A program made the translations under genes and the position numbers. A DNA stretch of 6,895 nucleotides from Hyphomicrobiales bacterium (GTDB lineage Bacteria; Pseudomonadota; Alphaproteobacteria; Rhizobiales; Aestuariivirgaceae), in assembly GCA_027031305.1 (NCBI GenBank), contig JALVRJ010000051.1, positions 1 through 6,895 on the forward strand, given 5' to 3'. Positions 1-6,347 of this stretch are shown here, one piece after another. Positions within the stretch are counted from its first letter, which is position 1. Every line of letters begins with the position of its first letter. The notes below the pieces were generated by a model, which saw only the letters and a program-made list of their open reading frames with translations, ran no database searches and was not told the origin of the DNA.

Positions 1-462
1 GATCTTCTCCACCTGCTCGTCCGATACTTCCTTCACCACCTTGCCCGGCACGCCCATGACCACCGAGCGCGGCGGGATGATCTTGCCCTCCGGAATGACG
101 GCGCCAGCGCCGATGATGCACGCATCGCCCACTTCCGCGCCATTCATGATGGTCGCGCCCATGCCCACCAGCACATCATCACCAATGGAGCAGCCATGCA
201 GGATCACGTTGTGGCCCACCACCACGTTCCTGCCCACCGTGGTGGGGTGCCCCCAGTCGGTGTGCACCACGGAATTGTCCTGGATGTTGGAACCGTCACC
301 AATACGGATGAATTCGTAATCGCCGCGCAGCACCGCGCCGAACCAGATGGAAACCTTGCGCCCCAGCTCCACCTTGCCGATCACCGCCGCCGTCGGCGCG
401 ATGAACGATTCACCCTTCGGCGGCAACTTGGGGCGATGCCCGTCCAGAACATAAATGGCCAT
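1..462 (-). CDS. Gamma carbonic anhydrase family protein (hexapeptide repeat), C-terminus cut by window edge
   Basis: This is a cytoplasmic left-handed beta-helix protein of the gamma carbonic anhydrase/YrdA/PaaY group. 154 residues are visible and the frame runs open off the left edge; family members are usually about 170-190 residues, so only a short C-terminal piece is missing. Hexapeptide turns with the [IV]G pattern run from about residue 27 to 123 ([38 protein letters not shown]). The likely metal ligands are His67 (VVHTD), His84 (VGHN) and His89 (LHGC). Arg46 and Asp48 (LRGD) and Gln61 sit where the archaeal Cam enzyme has conserved active-site residues. The ATG at 460-462 is preceded by a perfect AGGAGG (complement of 471-476) eight bases upstream. 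It lies 62 bases after the DUF4340 gene with no clear terminator between, so it may be read through from the ABC operon. Carbonic anhydrase activity is not assured, since many bacterial homologues are inactive or act on other substrates. Confidence 0.9.
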   Translation of the reverse strand, partial: MAIYVLDGHRPKLPPKGESFIAPTAAVIGKVELGRKVSIWFGAVLRGDYEFIRIGDGSNIQDNSVVHTDWGHPTTVGRNVVVGHNVILHGCSIGDDVLVGMGATIMNGAEVGDACIIGAGAVIPEGKIIPPRSVVMGVPGKVVKEVSDEQVEKI

Positions 463-524
463 GAAAACATCCTCCTGCTCCGGGGGGCGTTCCGGCAAGG
501 CGCCACGCCTGCGCCAGGCACCCC

Positions 525-1643
525 TCATTTTCGTGCGCCCGTTTTCCCTTCCACCCCCGCGCCCCCGCCCTTTCCGGCCCGGGACCCGGCCGAGGACGCC
601 GCGCCGCCCAGGTCCACGGCCTCGGCCTCTATCAGGTCTTCCAGGCGGGAGCTGAAGACCTTGCCAACGGAATCATACACCCCGAATTCCCGCCCCGGCA
701 GCAGTTTGCTCAATTTTTCCGCAAGTCGCTTGTCCTTGCCCGCCCGCTCCAGCGTGCCGCGCAACCAGTAGCCCGCCTTGTCCCTCACCACCTGCCACAC
801 GAGCGCCAGCCCACCCTTCGTCCGCACCCGCACTTCCGCCAGCGGCTTCAGATCCGGCCGCGCCTTGCGCACGTCGTTGAAGGACAGATCCGTCAGCGAA
901 TAGAACAGCGCCCTGATGTTCGCCACGTTCGGCTTCGCCCCCGGCGGCATGTCTTCCAATACCAGCGGCAAGCCCACCACATCCCCCGCCTTTTTCGGCT
1001 CCGGGTTGGGCTTCAGCCTCAACACCTCGCCATCGCCATGGCGAATGACCACCTCCGCCACGGAATCCTCGGGCAGCCTGACAAGCTGATTGTCGGCCCA
1101 GCCCTCCACCCGCACCGGCGCGCGCACGCGCCCTTCCACCAGCCAGGCGCGTTTTTCTTCGTGCACGCGGGCGAACTGCGCCTCGCGCCCGCCACCCAGC
1201 CAGTCCGGCGCCTCGCGCCCCAGGATCACGTCGGCCAGCACCCTTCCCCGCTTGTCCTTCACCACCACGCGCGTGGCCAGCGATTGCGGATTCGGCTCGT
1301 CGACGAAGATAAACCGGTATTTTTCCGCCCTTGCCGTGGCCGGGCGCGCCTTTTTCATTTCCGCCAGCGTCAGCAGCACGCTCTTCACCTGCGCCGGATG
1401 CACCGGAAAATCGGCCTCGCCCGCCACCCAGGCATCCCGCGCCCGCCGCACCACCAACATCTCGTCGCCACGCCGGATCTCGATGCGCGCGGCCTCCTCC
1501 AGGTGCCGGCGCAAGGAGGGCAACAGGAGCTCGCCCACGCCCTCCACCTTCAGCGGCGCCCGCGCGCTCATCCACGCCCACGCCGCCAGCGCCAGTGAAA
1601 CGGCCGCCACCACGGCCAATATGCCCACCGTGCGCCACCGCAT
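525..1643 (-). CDS. DUF4340 domain-containing membrane-anchored protein
   Basis: The protein has 372 residues. It begins with a short basic stretch (MRWR) and one hydrophobic segment at about residues 5-25, which acts as an uncleaved signal anchor or signal peptide. The rest is a soluble region expected in the periplasm, and it resembles the DUF4340 family: an early strand-rich unit ([14 protein letters not shown], then [21 protein letters not shown]) and a second related unit near residues 196-260 ([16 protein letters not shown], then [15 protein letters not shown]). The last 25 or so residues are Gly/Ala/Lys-rich and probably disordered. The chosen ATG (1641-1643) shares one base with the TGA of the GldG gene (TGATG), with AGAGG five bases upstream, implying translational coupling. 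A longer reading from 1712 would overlap GldG by 70 bases and is less likely. DUF4340 genes commonly follow GldG-type genes, so it is probably an accessory subunit of this ABC complex. Its biochemical role is unknown. The family call is from recognised pattern and context, not a search. Confidence 0.85.
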   Translation of the reverse strand: MRWRTVGILAVVAAVSLALAAWAWMSARAPLKVEGVGELLLPSLRRHLEEAARIEIRRGDEMLVVRRARDAWVAGEADFPVHPAQVKSVLLTLAEMKKARPATARAEKYRFIFVDEPNPQSLATRVVVKDKRGRVLADVILGREAPDWLGGGREAQFARVHEEKRAWLVEGRVRAPVRVEGWADNQLVRLPEDSVAEVVIRHGDGEVLRLKPNPEPKKAGDVVGLPLVLEDMPPGAKPNVANIRALFYSLTDLSFNDVRKARPDLKPLAEVRVRTKGGLALVWQVVRDKAGYWLRGTLERAGKDKRLAEKLSKLLPGREFGVYDSVGKVFSSRLEDLIEAEAVDLGGAASSAGSRAGKGGGAGVEGKTGARK

Positions 1644-3670
1644 CACGCCTCTCGTGCCTCCCCGTTCATCGCCTGCCGGGCGCGCCGCGCCATCATCCGC
1701 CGCGACAGCCACACCAGTAGGCCGATCATGGCCACCAGCAGCGCCACGCCCACGATGTTGATCACTTTCAGGTGGAACTCCAGCCGTCGGATGTCGCGCA
1801 CCAGCGCCTGCTGCACGTCGCGCAGCGACCGCCGCAGACCCAGGATTTCCTTGCGCACCCGCGCGATGCGCTCCCGATCCTTTTCCGAAATCACCAGTTT
1901 GCCGCCCTCGACACGCGCCGTTATGCCGGACAGCCGCTTTTCCGCCGCTTTCAGTTGCTCCTGTAACCGGCGCTCGCGCGCCCGGTATTGGCGCTCCGCC
2001 ACCTGCCGCAGGGCCACCACGCGTTCGAACGGCCGGCGCTTCATCATCCGACCCGTCAGGCCGGACAGCGCCTCGCCGCCGCCCAAGTGCTCCAGCGCGT
2101 TGAGCACGAAGGTGGCGTTGCCCGCCAGCGGCAGCACCAGGGTGCGCCCGCCGCCCATGTTCTGCAACCGCGCCCAGAAACGATCCGCCAGGAAATCGGA
2201 ATCGCCCACCAGCAACAGGTTCAACCGGCCCGAGCGCAAATGATCGGCTTCCCCGCTTGAATCATTTTCTCCACCACTTGAATCGGACTTTGCGGAATCA
2301 ACATTTTTACGCATAATTTCATGTGCTTGCAGCGTTTTCTTGATATTTTTTTCCACCTTCTTCTCCGCACCGAAGAAGGCCTGTGCCACGCCCGAAACCT
2401 TCACCGCCAGTGCCAGCCGCCGGCCACCGGGCCTGAAGGCCGCCTGCAACTTGATCGGATCGGGCGGCGTCAGCAGGTCAATCTTCATCAGCGCCGAGTT
2501 CTCGCTCGTGCGCAATACCGGCACCACCGACAGCGCCGCCCCTTTCGCCTTCTCGAACACCCCCGCGCTGGCCACGTTGATGGTGTTCACATTGTTGAAC
2601 AACGTGCCCAGCGCCTTATTGAAGGCGCGCTCATCCAGCTCCAGCCAGGCCGGATAACTGCCCTGCACCTGCCGCCCGCCCATCTCGAACACCACCGTGC
2701 GGGCAAAGGTGGCATCCGCAGCGAACACGCCGGTCTTCACCACCACGCCCCACTTGCGCAGCATCCGCACCAGCGTGTCCTTGTCCTTCAGGTTGGTGTG
2801 GCCGATCAGCTTCATGTCCGTCATCGCCATCTCGGCCAGCGGATCCAGCGCCAGCACCGCCGGCATTCCGCGCAGCAGGTGCCGCTCCACCGCCCGCCAC
2901 ATGGGCTCTTCCGCCAGCACCGGCGTTGCCAGCAACAGCATGTCCACGTCGTTCAACTGCTCGGAGCCGCCCGCCGGATCGATGCGCCGCACCTCGAACA
3001 GCTCGCGCAATTGCGCCACCAGGCCCCATTCCCGCGTGCGCCGGCCGCTGGGCAACGCCTTGCCGAACATCGGCAGGCTGGTGAGCACCCCCAGCACCGG
3101 CCGCCTCGGCTGGCTCAGCCGGTGAATGAGCAGGGTGAGGTCATATTCCAGCAGCGGCGCGCGCTCCACCGGCAGGAAGGGAATGACCTCGCGCTTTCCG
3201 GTGGTGTTCTCGCCGACGATGCCGAACCATGCGTTGCGCCCATCCGGCAATGGCACGGGCCGCAACCCGGCGGCGATGGCCATGTCCTCTTCGCGCGAGA
3301 ACGGCTGTGGATCCACCACCTCCACCCTCACCTTGCCCGGCGCCAGCGCCGCGTATTGACGCAACAATGTCTGAACGCGCGCGCCATGGTCGGCGTAGGG
3401 CGCGGCTCGCTCGGCCAGCGCCCGCGAGAAATAGAACGTCAGGGTTACCGGCTCGTCCAGACGCTTCAGCACGCGCTTGGTGGCCTCGGTGATGGTGAAC
3501 AGCTTCTCTTCCGTCACGTCCACCCGCGCCTGCCTCAACGCGATGTGGGCGAACAGGTTCAGCCCCAGCAGCGCCAGAAGCGCCAGCGCCACCGCCAGAA
3601 GCGCCGGCGCCCCCATGCGCCCCGTAGAAACGCCCGAAACACGCCCTGCCCGTTCCCTGTGTTCGCTCAT
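1643..3670 (-). CDS. GldG-family ABC transporter-associated protein
   Basis: This 675-residue protein has a transmembrane segment near each end (about 22-44 and 636-656), which places the bulk of the chain outside the cytoplasm. The first half matches the GldG/ABC_transp_aux family: after TM1 comes VTEEKLFTITEATKRVLKRLDEPV, a common opening (Leu-Phe-Thr-Ile-Thr), then a region with KVRVEVVDPQ, a Gly-rich stretch, PVLGVLTSLPMFG and DVDMLLLATP. Residues 437-477 form a Lys- then Ser/Asp/Gly-rich linker, followed by RLNLLLVGDSDFLADRFW, a second typical block. Residues 553-632 are rich in Arg, Lys, Glu and Leu and look coiled-coil, leading into TM2 and a basic cytoplasmic tail. The start at 3670 is four bases after the permease stop, but its Shine-Dalgarno is weak. 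Met19 (position 3616) is a possible alternative, just before TM1. It probably partners the permease in the envelope. Its ligand is unknown, and the gliding link of the family name cannot be assumed here. Confidence 0.88.
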   Translation of the reverse strand: MSEHRERAGRVSGVSTGRMGAPALLAVALALLALLGLNLFAHIALRQARVDVTEEKLFTITEATKRVLKRLDEPVTLTFYFSRALAERAAPYADHGARVQTLLRQYAALAPGKVRVEVVDPQPFSREEDMAIAAGLRPVPLPDGRNAWFGIVGENTTGKREVIPFLPVERAPLLEYDLTLLIHRLSQPRRPVLGVLTSLPMFGKALPSGRRTREWGLVAQLRELFEVRRIDPAGGSEQLNDVDMLLLATPVLAEEPMWRAVERHLLRGMPAVLALDPLAEMAMTDMKLIGHTNLKDKDTLVRMLRKWGVVVKTGVFAADATFARTVVFEMGGRQVQGSYPAWLELDERAFNKALGTLFNNVNTINVASAGVFEKAKGAALSVVPVLRTSENSALMKIDLLTPPDPIKLQAAFRPGGRRLALAVKVSGVAQAFFGAEKKVEKNIKKTLQAHEIMRKNVDSAKSDSSGGENDSSGEADHLRSGRLNLLLVGDSDFLADRFWARLQNMGGGRTLVLPLAGNATFVLNALEHLGGGEALSGLTGRMMKRRPFERVVALRQVAERQYRARERRLQEQLKAAEKRLSGITARVEGGKLVISEKDRERIARVRKEILGLRRSLRDVQQALVRDIRRLEFHLKVINIVGVALLVAMIGLLVWLSRRMMARRARQAMNGEAREA

Positions 3671-3674
3671 CCGC

Positions 3675-4409
3675 TCAGGCCGCCTTCTTCCATTCCACCA
3701 CCAGCACGTTGATGAACAGCCAGAAGGCCGTCATGCTGAGCCAATAGACGACATCCGCCAGCGTCACCACGCCTTGCGCCACGGCGGCGTAATGCGACGG
3801 CACGGAAATGGCCAGCAGCGCCTCCGCCACCGGCGCCGGCAACGCCCCGCCCAGCACCTCCTGCACCAGTGGGGTGCCCATGCTCATGAGGATGAAGCAC
3901 ACCGCCGCCGCCAACACATAGGCGATGACCTGGTTGCGCGTGATCGCGCTCATCGCCGCGCCGGCGGCCAGCAGCACCCCGCCCGTGGCCCATCCGGCCA
4001 GATACCCCAGCGCGATGACGCCATTATCCGGCGAACCCAGCCAGTTGACCGTGATCCACAGCCCGAAGGTGGCCATCAGCCCGACGCCGAGGAACAGCCA
4101 GCCCGCCAGCCACTTCGCCACCACCGCCGTCGTCGTCGTCAGCGGCAGGGTCAACAGCAGCTCGATGGTGCCGCTGTTGCGCTCCTCCGCCCACAGGCGC
4201 ATGGCCACCGCCGGCGCCAGCACCAGCAGCAGCCACGGCAGATAGAGGAAGAACGGCGCCAGATCCGCCACCCCGCGGGCGAAGAAGTTGCCCACCTGGA
4301 AGGTGAACACCCCCGCCAGCGCCACGAAGATGACGATGAACACGTAGGCGATGGGCGTGGCGAAATAGGCGGAAAGCTCGCGCCGCACAATGGCCATGAA
4401 CGCCCTCAT
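3675..4409 (-). CDS. ABC-2 type permease, GldF-like
   Basis: This is an integral inner-membrane permease of 244 residues. About six hydrophobic segments are visible: 20-40, 52-71, 98-120, 129-152, 160-178 and 218-238. Between TM2 and TM3 lies the motif LWAEERNSGTIELLLTLPLT (72-91), the typical coupling-helix region of ABC-2 permeases of the GldF/NosY type. The N-terminus (MRAFMAIVRRELSAYFATP) is an amphipathic lead-in that is also usual for the family. The ATG at 4407-4409 overlaps the TGA of the upstream ATPase gene as ATGA, with GGGGAGG about eight bases upstream. Upstream in-frame sequence in the same frame overlaps the ATPase and is not real coding. Met5 (4397) is a minor alternative. The protein would form a homodimer with two copies of the ATPase, or work with GldG. 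The cargo is unknown; the close coupling to GldG and DUF4340 genes argues against a simple drug exporter. Confidence 0.93.
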   Translation of the reverse strand: MRAFMAIVRRELSAYFATPIAYVFIVIFVALAGVFTFQVGNFFARGVADLAPFFLYLPWLLLVLAPAVAMRLWAEERNSGTIELLLTLPLTTTTAVVAKWLAGWLFLGVGLMATFGLWITVNWLGSPDNGVIALGYLAGWATGGVLLAAGAAMSAITRNQVIAYVLAAAVCFILMSMGTPLVQEVLGGALPAPVAEALLAISVPSHYAAVAQGVVTLADVVYWLSMTAFWLFINVLVVEWKKAA

Positions 4410-5161
4410 GCCGCCGCCCTCCCCGCGCTTTCCCGCGTCGTCAGGTGCCGGAAGGCCATCTCCAGGGATGGCTCTGCACCATCGGGCACGCGCGCGGCGA
4501 TATCTTCCGCCGTGCCCGCGGCCACCACCCGCCCACGCGCGATGATGACCACGCGGTCGCACACCGCCGGCACCTCCTCCAGGATATGGGTGGAAACGAT
4601 AATGGCCGAATCCTTCGCCATCTCGCGAATGAGGTCGCGCACCACCTGTTTCTGGTTCGGATCCAGCCCGTCGGTGGGTTCGTCCAGAATGAGCACGTCG
4701 GGCCTGTGCATGATGGCCTGTGCCAGCCCAACCCGGCGGCGAAAGCCTTTCGACAGGGTGCCGATGCCCTGCCCCCACACGCTCGTCAGGCGCGTGCGTT
4801 CCGCCGCCTCCTCCATCGCACGCTTCAGACCCGAGCCGGACATTCCCCGCGCCGCGCCACAGAACTTGAGAAAACCCCGCACCGTCATCTCGTCATACAG
4901 CGGCGCGCCTTCCGGCAGATAGCCCAGGTGGCGCTTCGCCTCCACCGGCCGCGCCCACATGTCGATGCCACAGATTTCCACTCGCCCGCCATCGGGCCGC
5001 AAAAAGCCCACGGCCACCTTCATGGTGGTGGACTTGCCCGCGCCATTGGGCCCAAGAAAGCCCAGCACCTCGCCCCTGGCCACGCTCAGCGAGATGCCAT
5101 CCACCGCCATGATCGGCCCGAAGCTCTTGCGCACGTCCTCAAGCCGCAGCAATGCATCCAT
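4406..5161 (-). CDS. ABC transporter ATP-binding protein, GldA-like
   Basis: This is a 251-residue cytoplasmic ATPase that powers the permease encoded next. Walker A is GPNGAGKS (37-44) with Lys43; the Q-loop region reads YLPEGAPLYDEMT (81-93), with Glu84 where many ABC proteins have Gln; the signature is LSKGF (136-140) instead of LSGGQ; Walker B is VLILDEP (156-162) with catalytic Glu161; the D-loop is GLDP; and the switch His is His192 (STH). LSKGx-R and YLPE are usual in the GldA/NatA-like subfamily, so they suggest placement there and not a defect. The last 25 residues after EDIAARV are short and variable. The ATG at 5159-5161 fits the family start (MDALLRLEDVRKSFG). The nearest Shine-Dalgarno-like AGGGAG (complement of 5173-5178) is 11 bases away, which is rather far. 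An in-frame extension to 5263 adds 34 residues with no family character and would begin inside the candidate promoter. This is the first gene of the putative operon. Confidence 0.95.
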   Translation of the reverse strand: MDALLRLEDVRKSFGPIMAVDGISLSVARGEVLGFLGPNGAGKSTTMKVAVGFLRPDGGRVEICGIDMWARPVEAKRHLGYLPEGAPLYDEMTVRGFLKFCGAARGMSGSGLKRAMEEAAERTRLTSVWGQGIGTLSKGFRRRVGLAQAIMHRPDVLILDEPTDGLDPNQKQVVRDLIREMAKDSAIIVSTHILEEVPAVCDRVVIIARGRVVAAGTAEDIAARVPDGAEPSLEMAFRHLTTRESAGRAAA

Positions 5162-5238
5162 GAGCGGGTGTGCTCCCTGGCGATGATGACATGGGAAAAA
5201 CGAACCGCCCCCGAACCGGGGACTCGCAAACCGCTCTC

Positions 5239-5267
5239 CATATAATCCGCCGGCAAGGTCCAATCAA
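5239..5267 (-). promoter_or_regulatory. Candidate sigma-70-type promoter for the ABC operon
   Basis: On the minus strand TTGATT (complement of 5262-5267) is followed by 17 bases and then TATATG (complement of 5239-5244). Each element matches four of the six consensus bases and the spacing is ideal. Transcription would start near 5231, giving a leader of about 70 bases before the ATPase ATG. It lies downstream of the rpsD terminator and upstream of the first ABC gene, where a promoter is needed. Matches of this quality occur by chance, and alphaproteobacterial promoters often diverge from consensus. Confidence 0.4.
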
Positions 5268-5281
5268 CACTTCCACTCCCT

Positions 5282-5326
5282 CGTCATTCCGCCCCCCTTC
5301 GTCATTCCGGCGCAAGCCAGAATCCC
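5282..5326. repeat. Short palindromic interspersed-type repeat
   Basis: The decamer CGTCATTCCG occurs twice, at 5282-5291 and 5300-5309, 18 bases apart. The second copy opens a near-palindrome: ATTCCGGC (5304-5311), loop GCAA, GCCAGAAT (5316-5323), with a single mismatch in the stem. This closely resembles the GTCATTCCnGC-AAG-C-GGAATCC sequences that are scattered in many copies between genes of many Proteobacteria. It sits between the rpsD terminator and the ABC promoter, in a typical intergenic location. The first copy looks truncated to its left end. Copy number in this genome cannot be judged from one window. Confidence 0.65.
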
Positions 5327-5389
5327 GTGTGATACCAAGCTGCGCAAAGGTTGACCGGTGAAACCGCCCCAGTTCCCGCGAAGGAAACG

Positions 5390-5422
5390 AAAAAGCCCCG
5401 GAGCGGAAGAACGCTCCGGGGC
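5390..5422 (-). terminator. Rho-independent terminator of rpsD
   Basis: Read on the minus strand, GCCCCGGAGCG pairs perfectly over 11 bases with CGCTCCGGGGC across a six-base loop (5406-5411), and is followed directly by five T (5390-5394). The hairpin begins 26 bases after the rpsD stop codon. There is no T run on the plus-strand side, so it works for minus-strand transcription only. It separates rpsD from the ABC operon. Confidence 0.95.
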
Positions 5423-5448
5423 CGCGAGATCGTCAAAAAGCGTATGCC

Positions 5449-6081
5449 TCAGTGCGAATAGAACTCGACCACCATGTGCGGTTCCATCTGCACCGGATAG
5501 GGCACGTCCGCCAGCTGCGGCACGCGCAGGAAGGTGGCCTTCATGGCGTTGTGATCCACCTCGATGTAGTCCGGCACCTCGCGCTCCGGCGAGGCGACGG
5601 CCTCCAGCACGATGGGGATCTGCCGCGATTTCTCGCGCACCTCGATGACGTCGCCCGGCTTCACCCGGTAGCTGGGGATGGTCACCCGCCGGCCATTCAC
5701 CAGCACGTGCCCATGGTTGACGAACTGCCGCGCCGCGAAGATGGTCGGCACGAACTTGGCGCGATATACCACCGCGTCCAGCCGCCGCTCCAGCAGGCCG
5801 ATGATATTCTCCGCCGTGTTGCCCTTCATCCGCGAGGCTTCCACGTAGGTGCGGTGGAACTGCTTCTCGGTGATGTCGCCGTAATACTTCTTCAGCTTCT
5901 GCTTGGCGCGCAGATGCAGGCCGTAGTCGGAGAGCTTGCCGCGGCGGCGCTGGCCGTGCTGGCCCGGCGGATAGTCGCGGCGGTTGATGGGGCTTTTCGG
6001 CCGCCCCCACAGGTTAACGCCAAGCGCCCGGTCGACCTTGTATTTGGCCTGATGGCGCTTGCCCGAGTTCTTCTTCGCCAT
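5449..6081 (-). CDS. rpsD: 30S ribosomal protein S4
   Basis: S4 is a primary 16S rRNA-binding protein that starts assembly of the small-subunit body and contributes to decoding accuracy. The product has 210 residues, against about 205 in most relatives; the extra residues are in the basic N-terminus ([18 protein letters not shown]). It has the conserved N-terminal block [24 protein letters not shown] (23-46), with no zinc-binding cysteines, and [21 protein letters not shown]. The S4 RNA-binding domain lies at about 99-160 ([32 protein letters not shown], then [16 protein letters not shown]). The C-terminus [18 protein letters not shown] is typical of Alphaproteobacteria. The ATG at 6079-6081 has AAGAGGAA six bases upstream. 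The gene stands alone, not in the alpha operon with rpsK and rpoA, and ends at a strong terminator. In several bacteria S4 represses its own mRNA; see the leader features for a possible local equivalent. Confidence 0.98.
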   Translation of the reverse strand: MAKKNSGKRHQAKYKVDRALGVNLWGRPKSPINRRDYPPGQHGQRRRGKLSDYGLHLRAKQKLKKYYGDITEKQFHRTYVEASRMKGNTAENIIGLLERRLDAVVYRAKFVPTIFAARQFVNHGHVLVNGRRVTIPSYRVKPGDVIEVREKSRQIPIVLEAVASPEREVPDYIEVDHNAMKATFLRVPQLADVPYPVQMEPHMVVEFYSH

Positions 6082-6111
6082 GTCGGTTCCTCTTGTCTTT
6101 CAACTGCTCAC

Positions 6112-6137
6112 GCGGCCCGAATGAAAAGAAAGGCCGC
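6112..6137 (-). promoter_or_regulatory. Leader hairpin just upstream of the rpsD ribosome binding site
   Basis: On the minus strand GCGGCC (complement of 6132-6137) pairs with GGCCGC (complement of 6112-6117) over a pyrimidine-rich 14-base loop. It ends about 18 bases before the Shine-Dalgarno at 6087-6094. The same GCGGCC also occurs within GCGGCCGC at 6158-6165, so the 6112-6117 arm could pair with that segment instead, which would disturb the terminator-like hairpin at 6150-6182. In GC-rich DNA such pairings are easily accidental, so a regulatory role is a guess. Confidence 0.3.
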
Positions 6138-6149
6138 AAGCATCAATGC

Positions 6150-6182
6150 AAAAAGGCGCGGCCGCACGCTCACGAGCGCGCC
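6150..6182 (-). terminator. Terminator-like hairpin between murI and rpsD
   Basis: On the minus strand GGCGCG (complement of 6177-6182) pairs with CGCGCC (complement of 6155-6160) over a 16-base loop and is followed at once by five T (6150-6154). The stem is short but all G:C. It lies about 140 bases past the murI stop and 69 bases before the rpsD start. It could end murI transcription, or act as an attenuator if rpsD is transcribed from a promoter near the murI end. The long loop and inner competing pairs (CGCT/AGCG) make it weaker than the rpsD terminator. Confidence 0.4.
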
Positions 6183-6318
6183 AGCCCCACCTTTCGAACA
6201 TCACGCCCGCTTTCCTCCCAGCGCTCTCGCCCCGGAACAGGACGCGACCCTTGGAACAAGCATCGGCCACGCCCGCAAGCGGACACCCGCGACGGAGCCA
6301 ACGCCCCACCGCGCGCCC

Positions 6319-6347
6319 CTTCTACGCCACCCCACCACAGGCGTCAA
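6319..6347 (-). promoter_or_regulatory. Candidate promoter for rpsD overlapping the end of murI
   Basis: On the minus strand TTGACG (complement of 6342-6347, five of six consensus bases) is followed by 17 bases and TAGAAG (complement of 6319-6324, four of six). The -10 element overlaps the murI stop codon. A transcript from here would carry a leader of about 230 bases before rpsD, including both hairpins. This is the best-scoring match I found by eye upstream of rpsD, but it is unproven and lies partly in coding sequence. Confidence 0.4.

Larger units (their letters stand above)
6082..6321 (-). other. Intergenic region murI-rpsD (240 bases)
   Basis: No convincing gene was found here. A 69-codon reading frame on the minus strand (6100-6309) has no Shine-Dalgarno and no recognisable domain, and it covers the hairpins, so it is taken as chance. 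The region holds the terminator-like hairpin, the second hairpin and the rpsD ribosome binding site, and may be the transcribed leader of rpsD. Confidence 0.6.

Noticed and set aside
463..524. Possible terminator between DUF4340 and the carbonic anhydrase-like gene (GCCTG/CAGGC and GGCGC/GCGCC stems)
   Set aside because: The stems are five pairs each, mutually overlapping, and lack a following U run.
2321..3712. Long plus-strand reading frame (463 codons) opposite GldG
   Set aside because: It is rich in His, Gln, Arg and Pro with no domain pattern, as expected for the antisense of a GC-rich gene. The minus-strand GldG frame has clear family motifs and TM segments.
3477..4922. Plus-strand reading frame of 481 codons across the permease and ATPase
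   Set aside because: It is antisense to two well-recognised ABC genes, with His/Arg/Gln-rich low-complexity translation and no Shine-Dalgarno logic.
5209..5221. Small hairpin (CCCCG/CGGGG, three-base loop) in the ABC operon leader, with a T run eight bases later
   Set aside because: The stem is only five pairs and the T run is detached from it, so it does not qualify as a terminator or a recognisable riboswitch.
5241..5246. Perfect TATAAT on the plus strand
   Set aside because: There is no -35-like sequence at the proper distance and no plus-strand gene downstream. It is the complement of the AT-rich patch assigned to the minus-strand promoter.
5264..6010. Minus-strand 248-codon frame overlapping rpsD
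   Set aside because: It is a shifted frame of rpsD that runs through the terminator and the intergenic repeat, and the translation has no family character.
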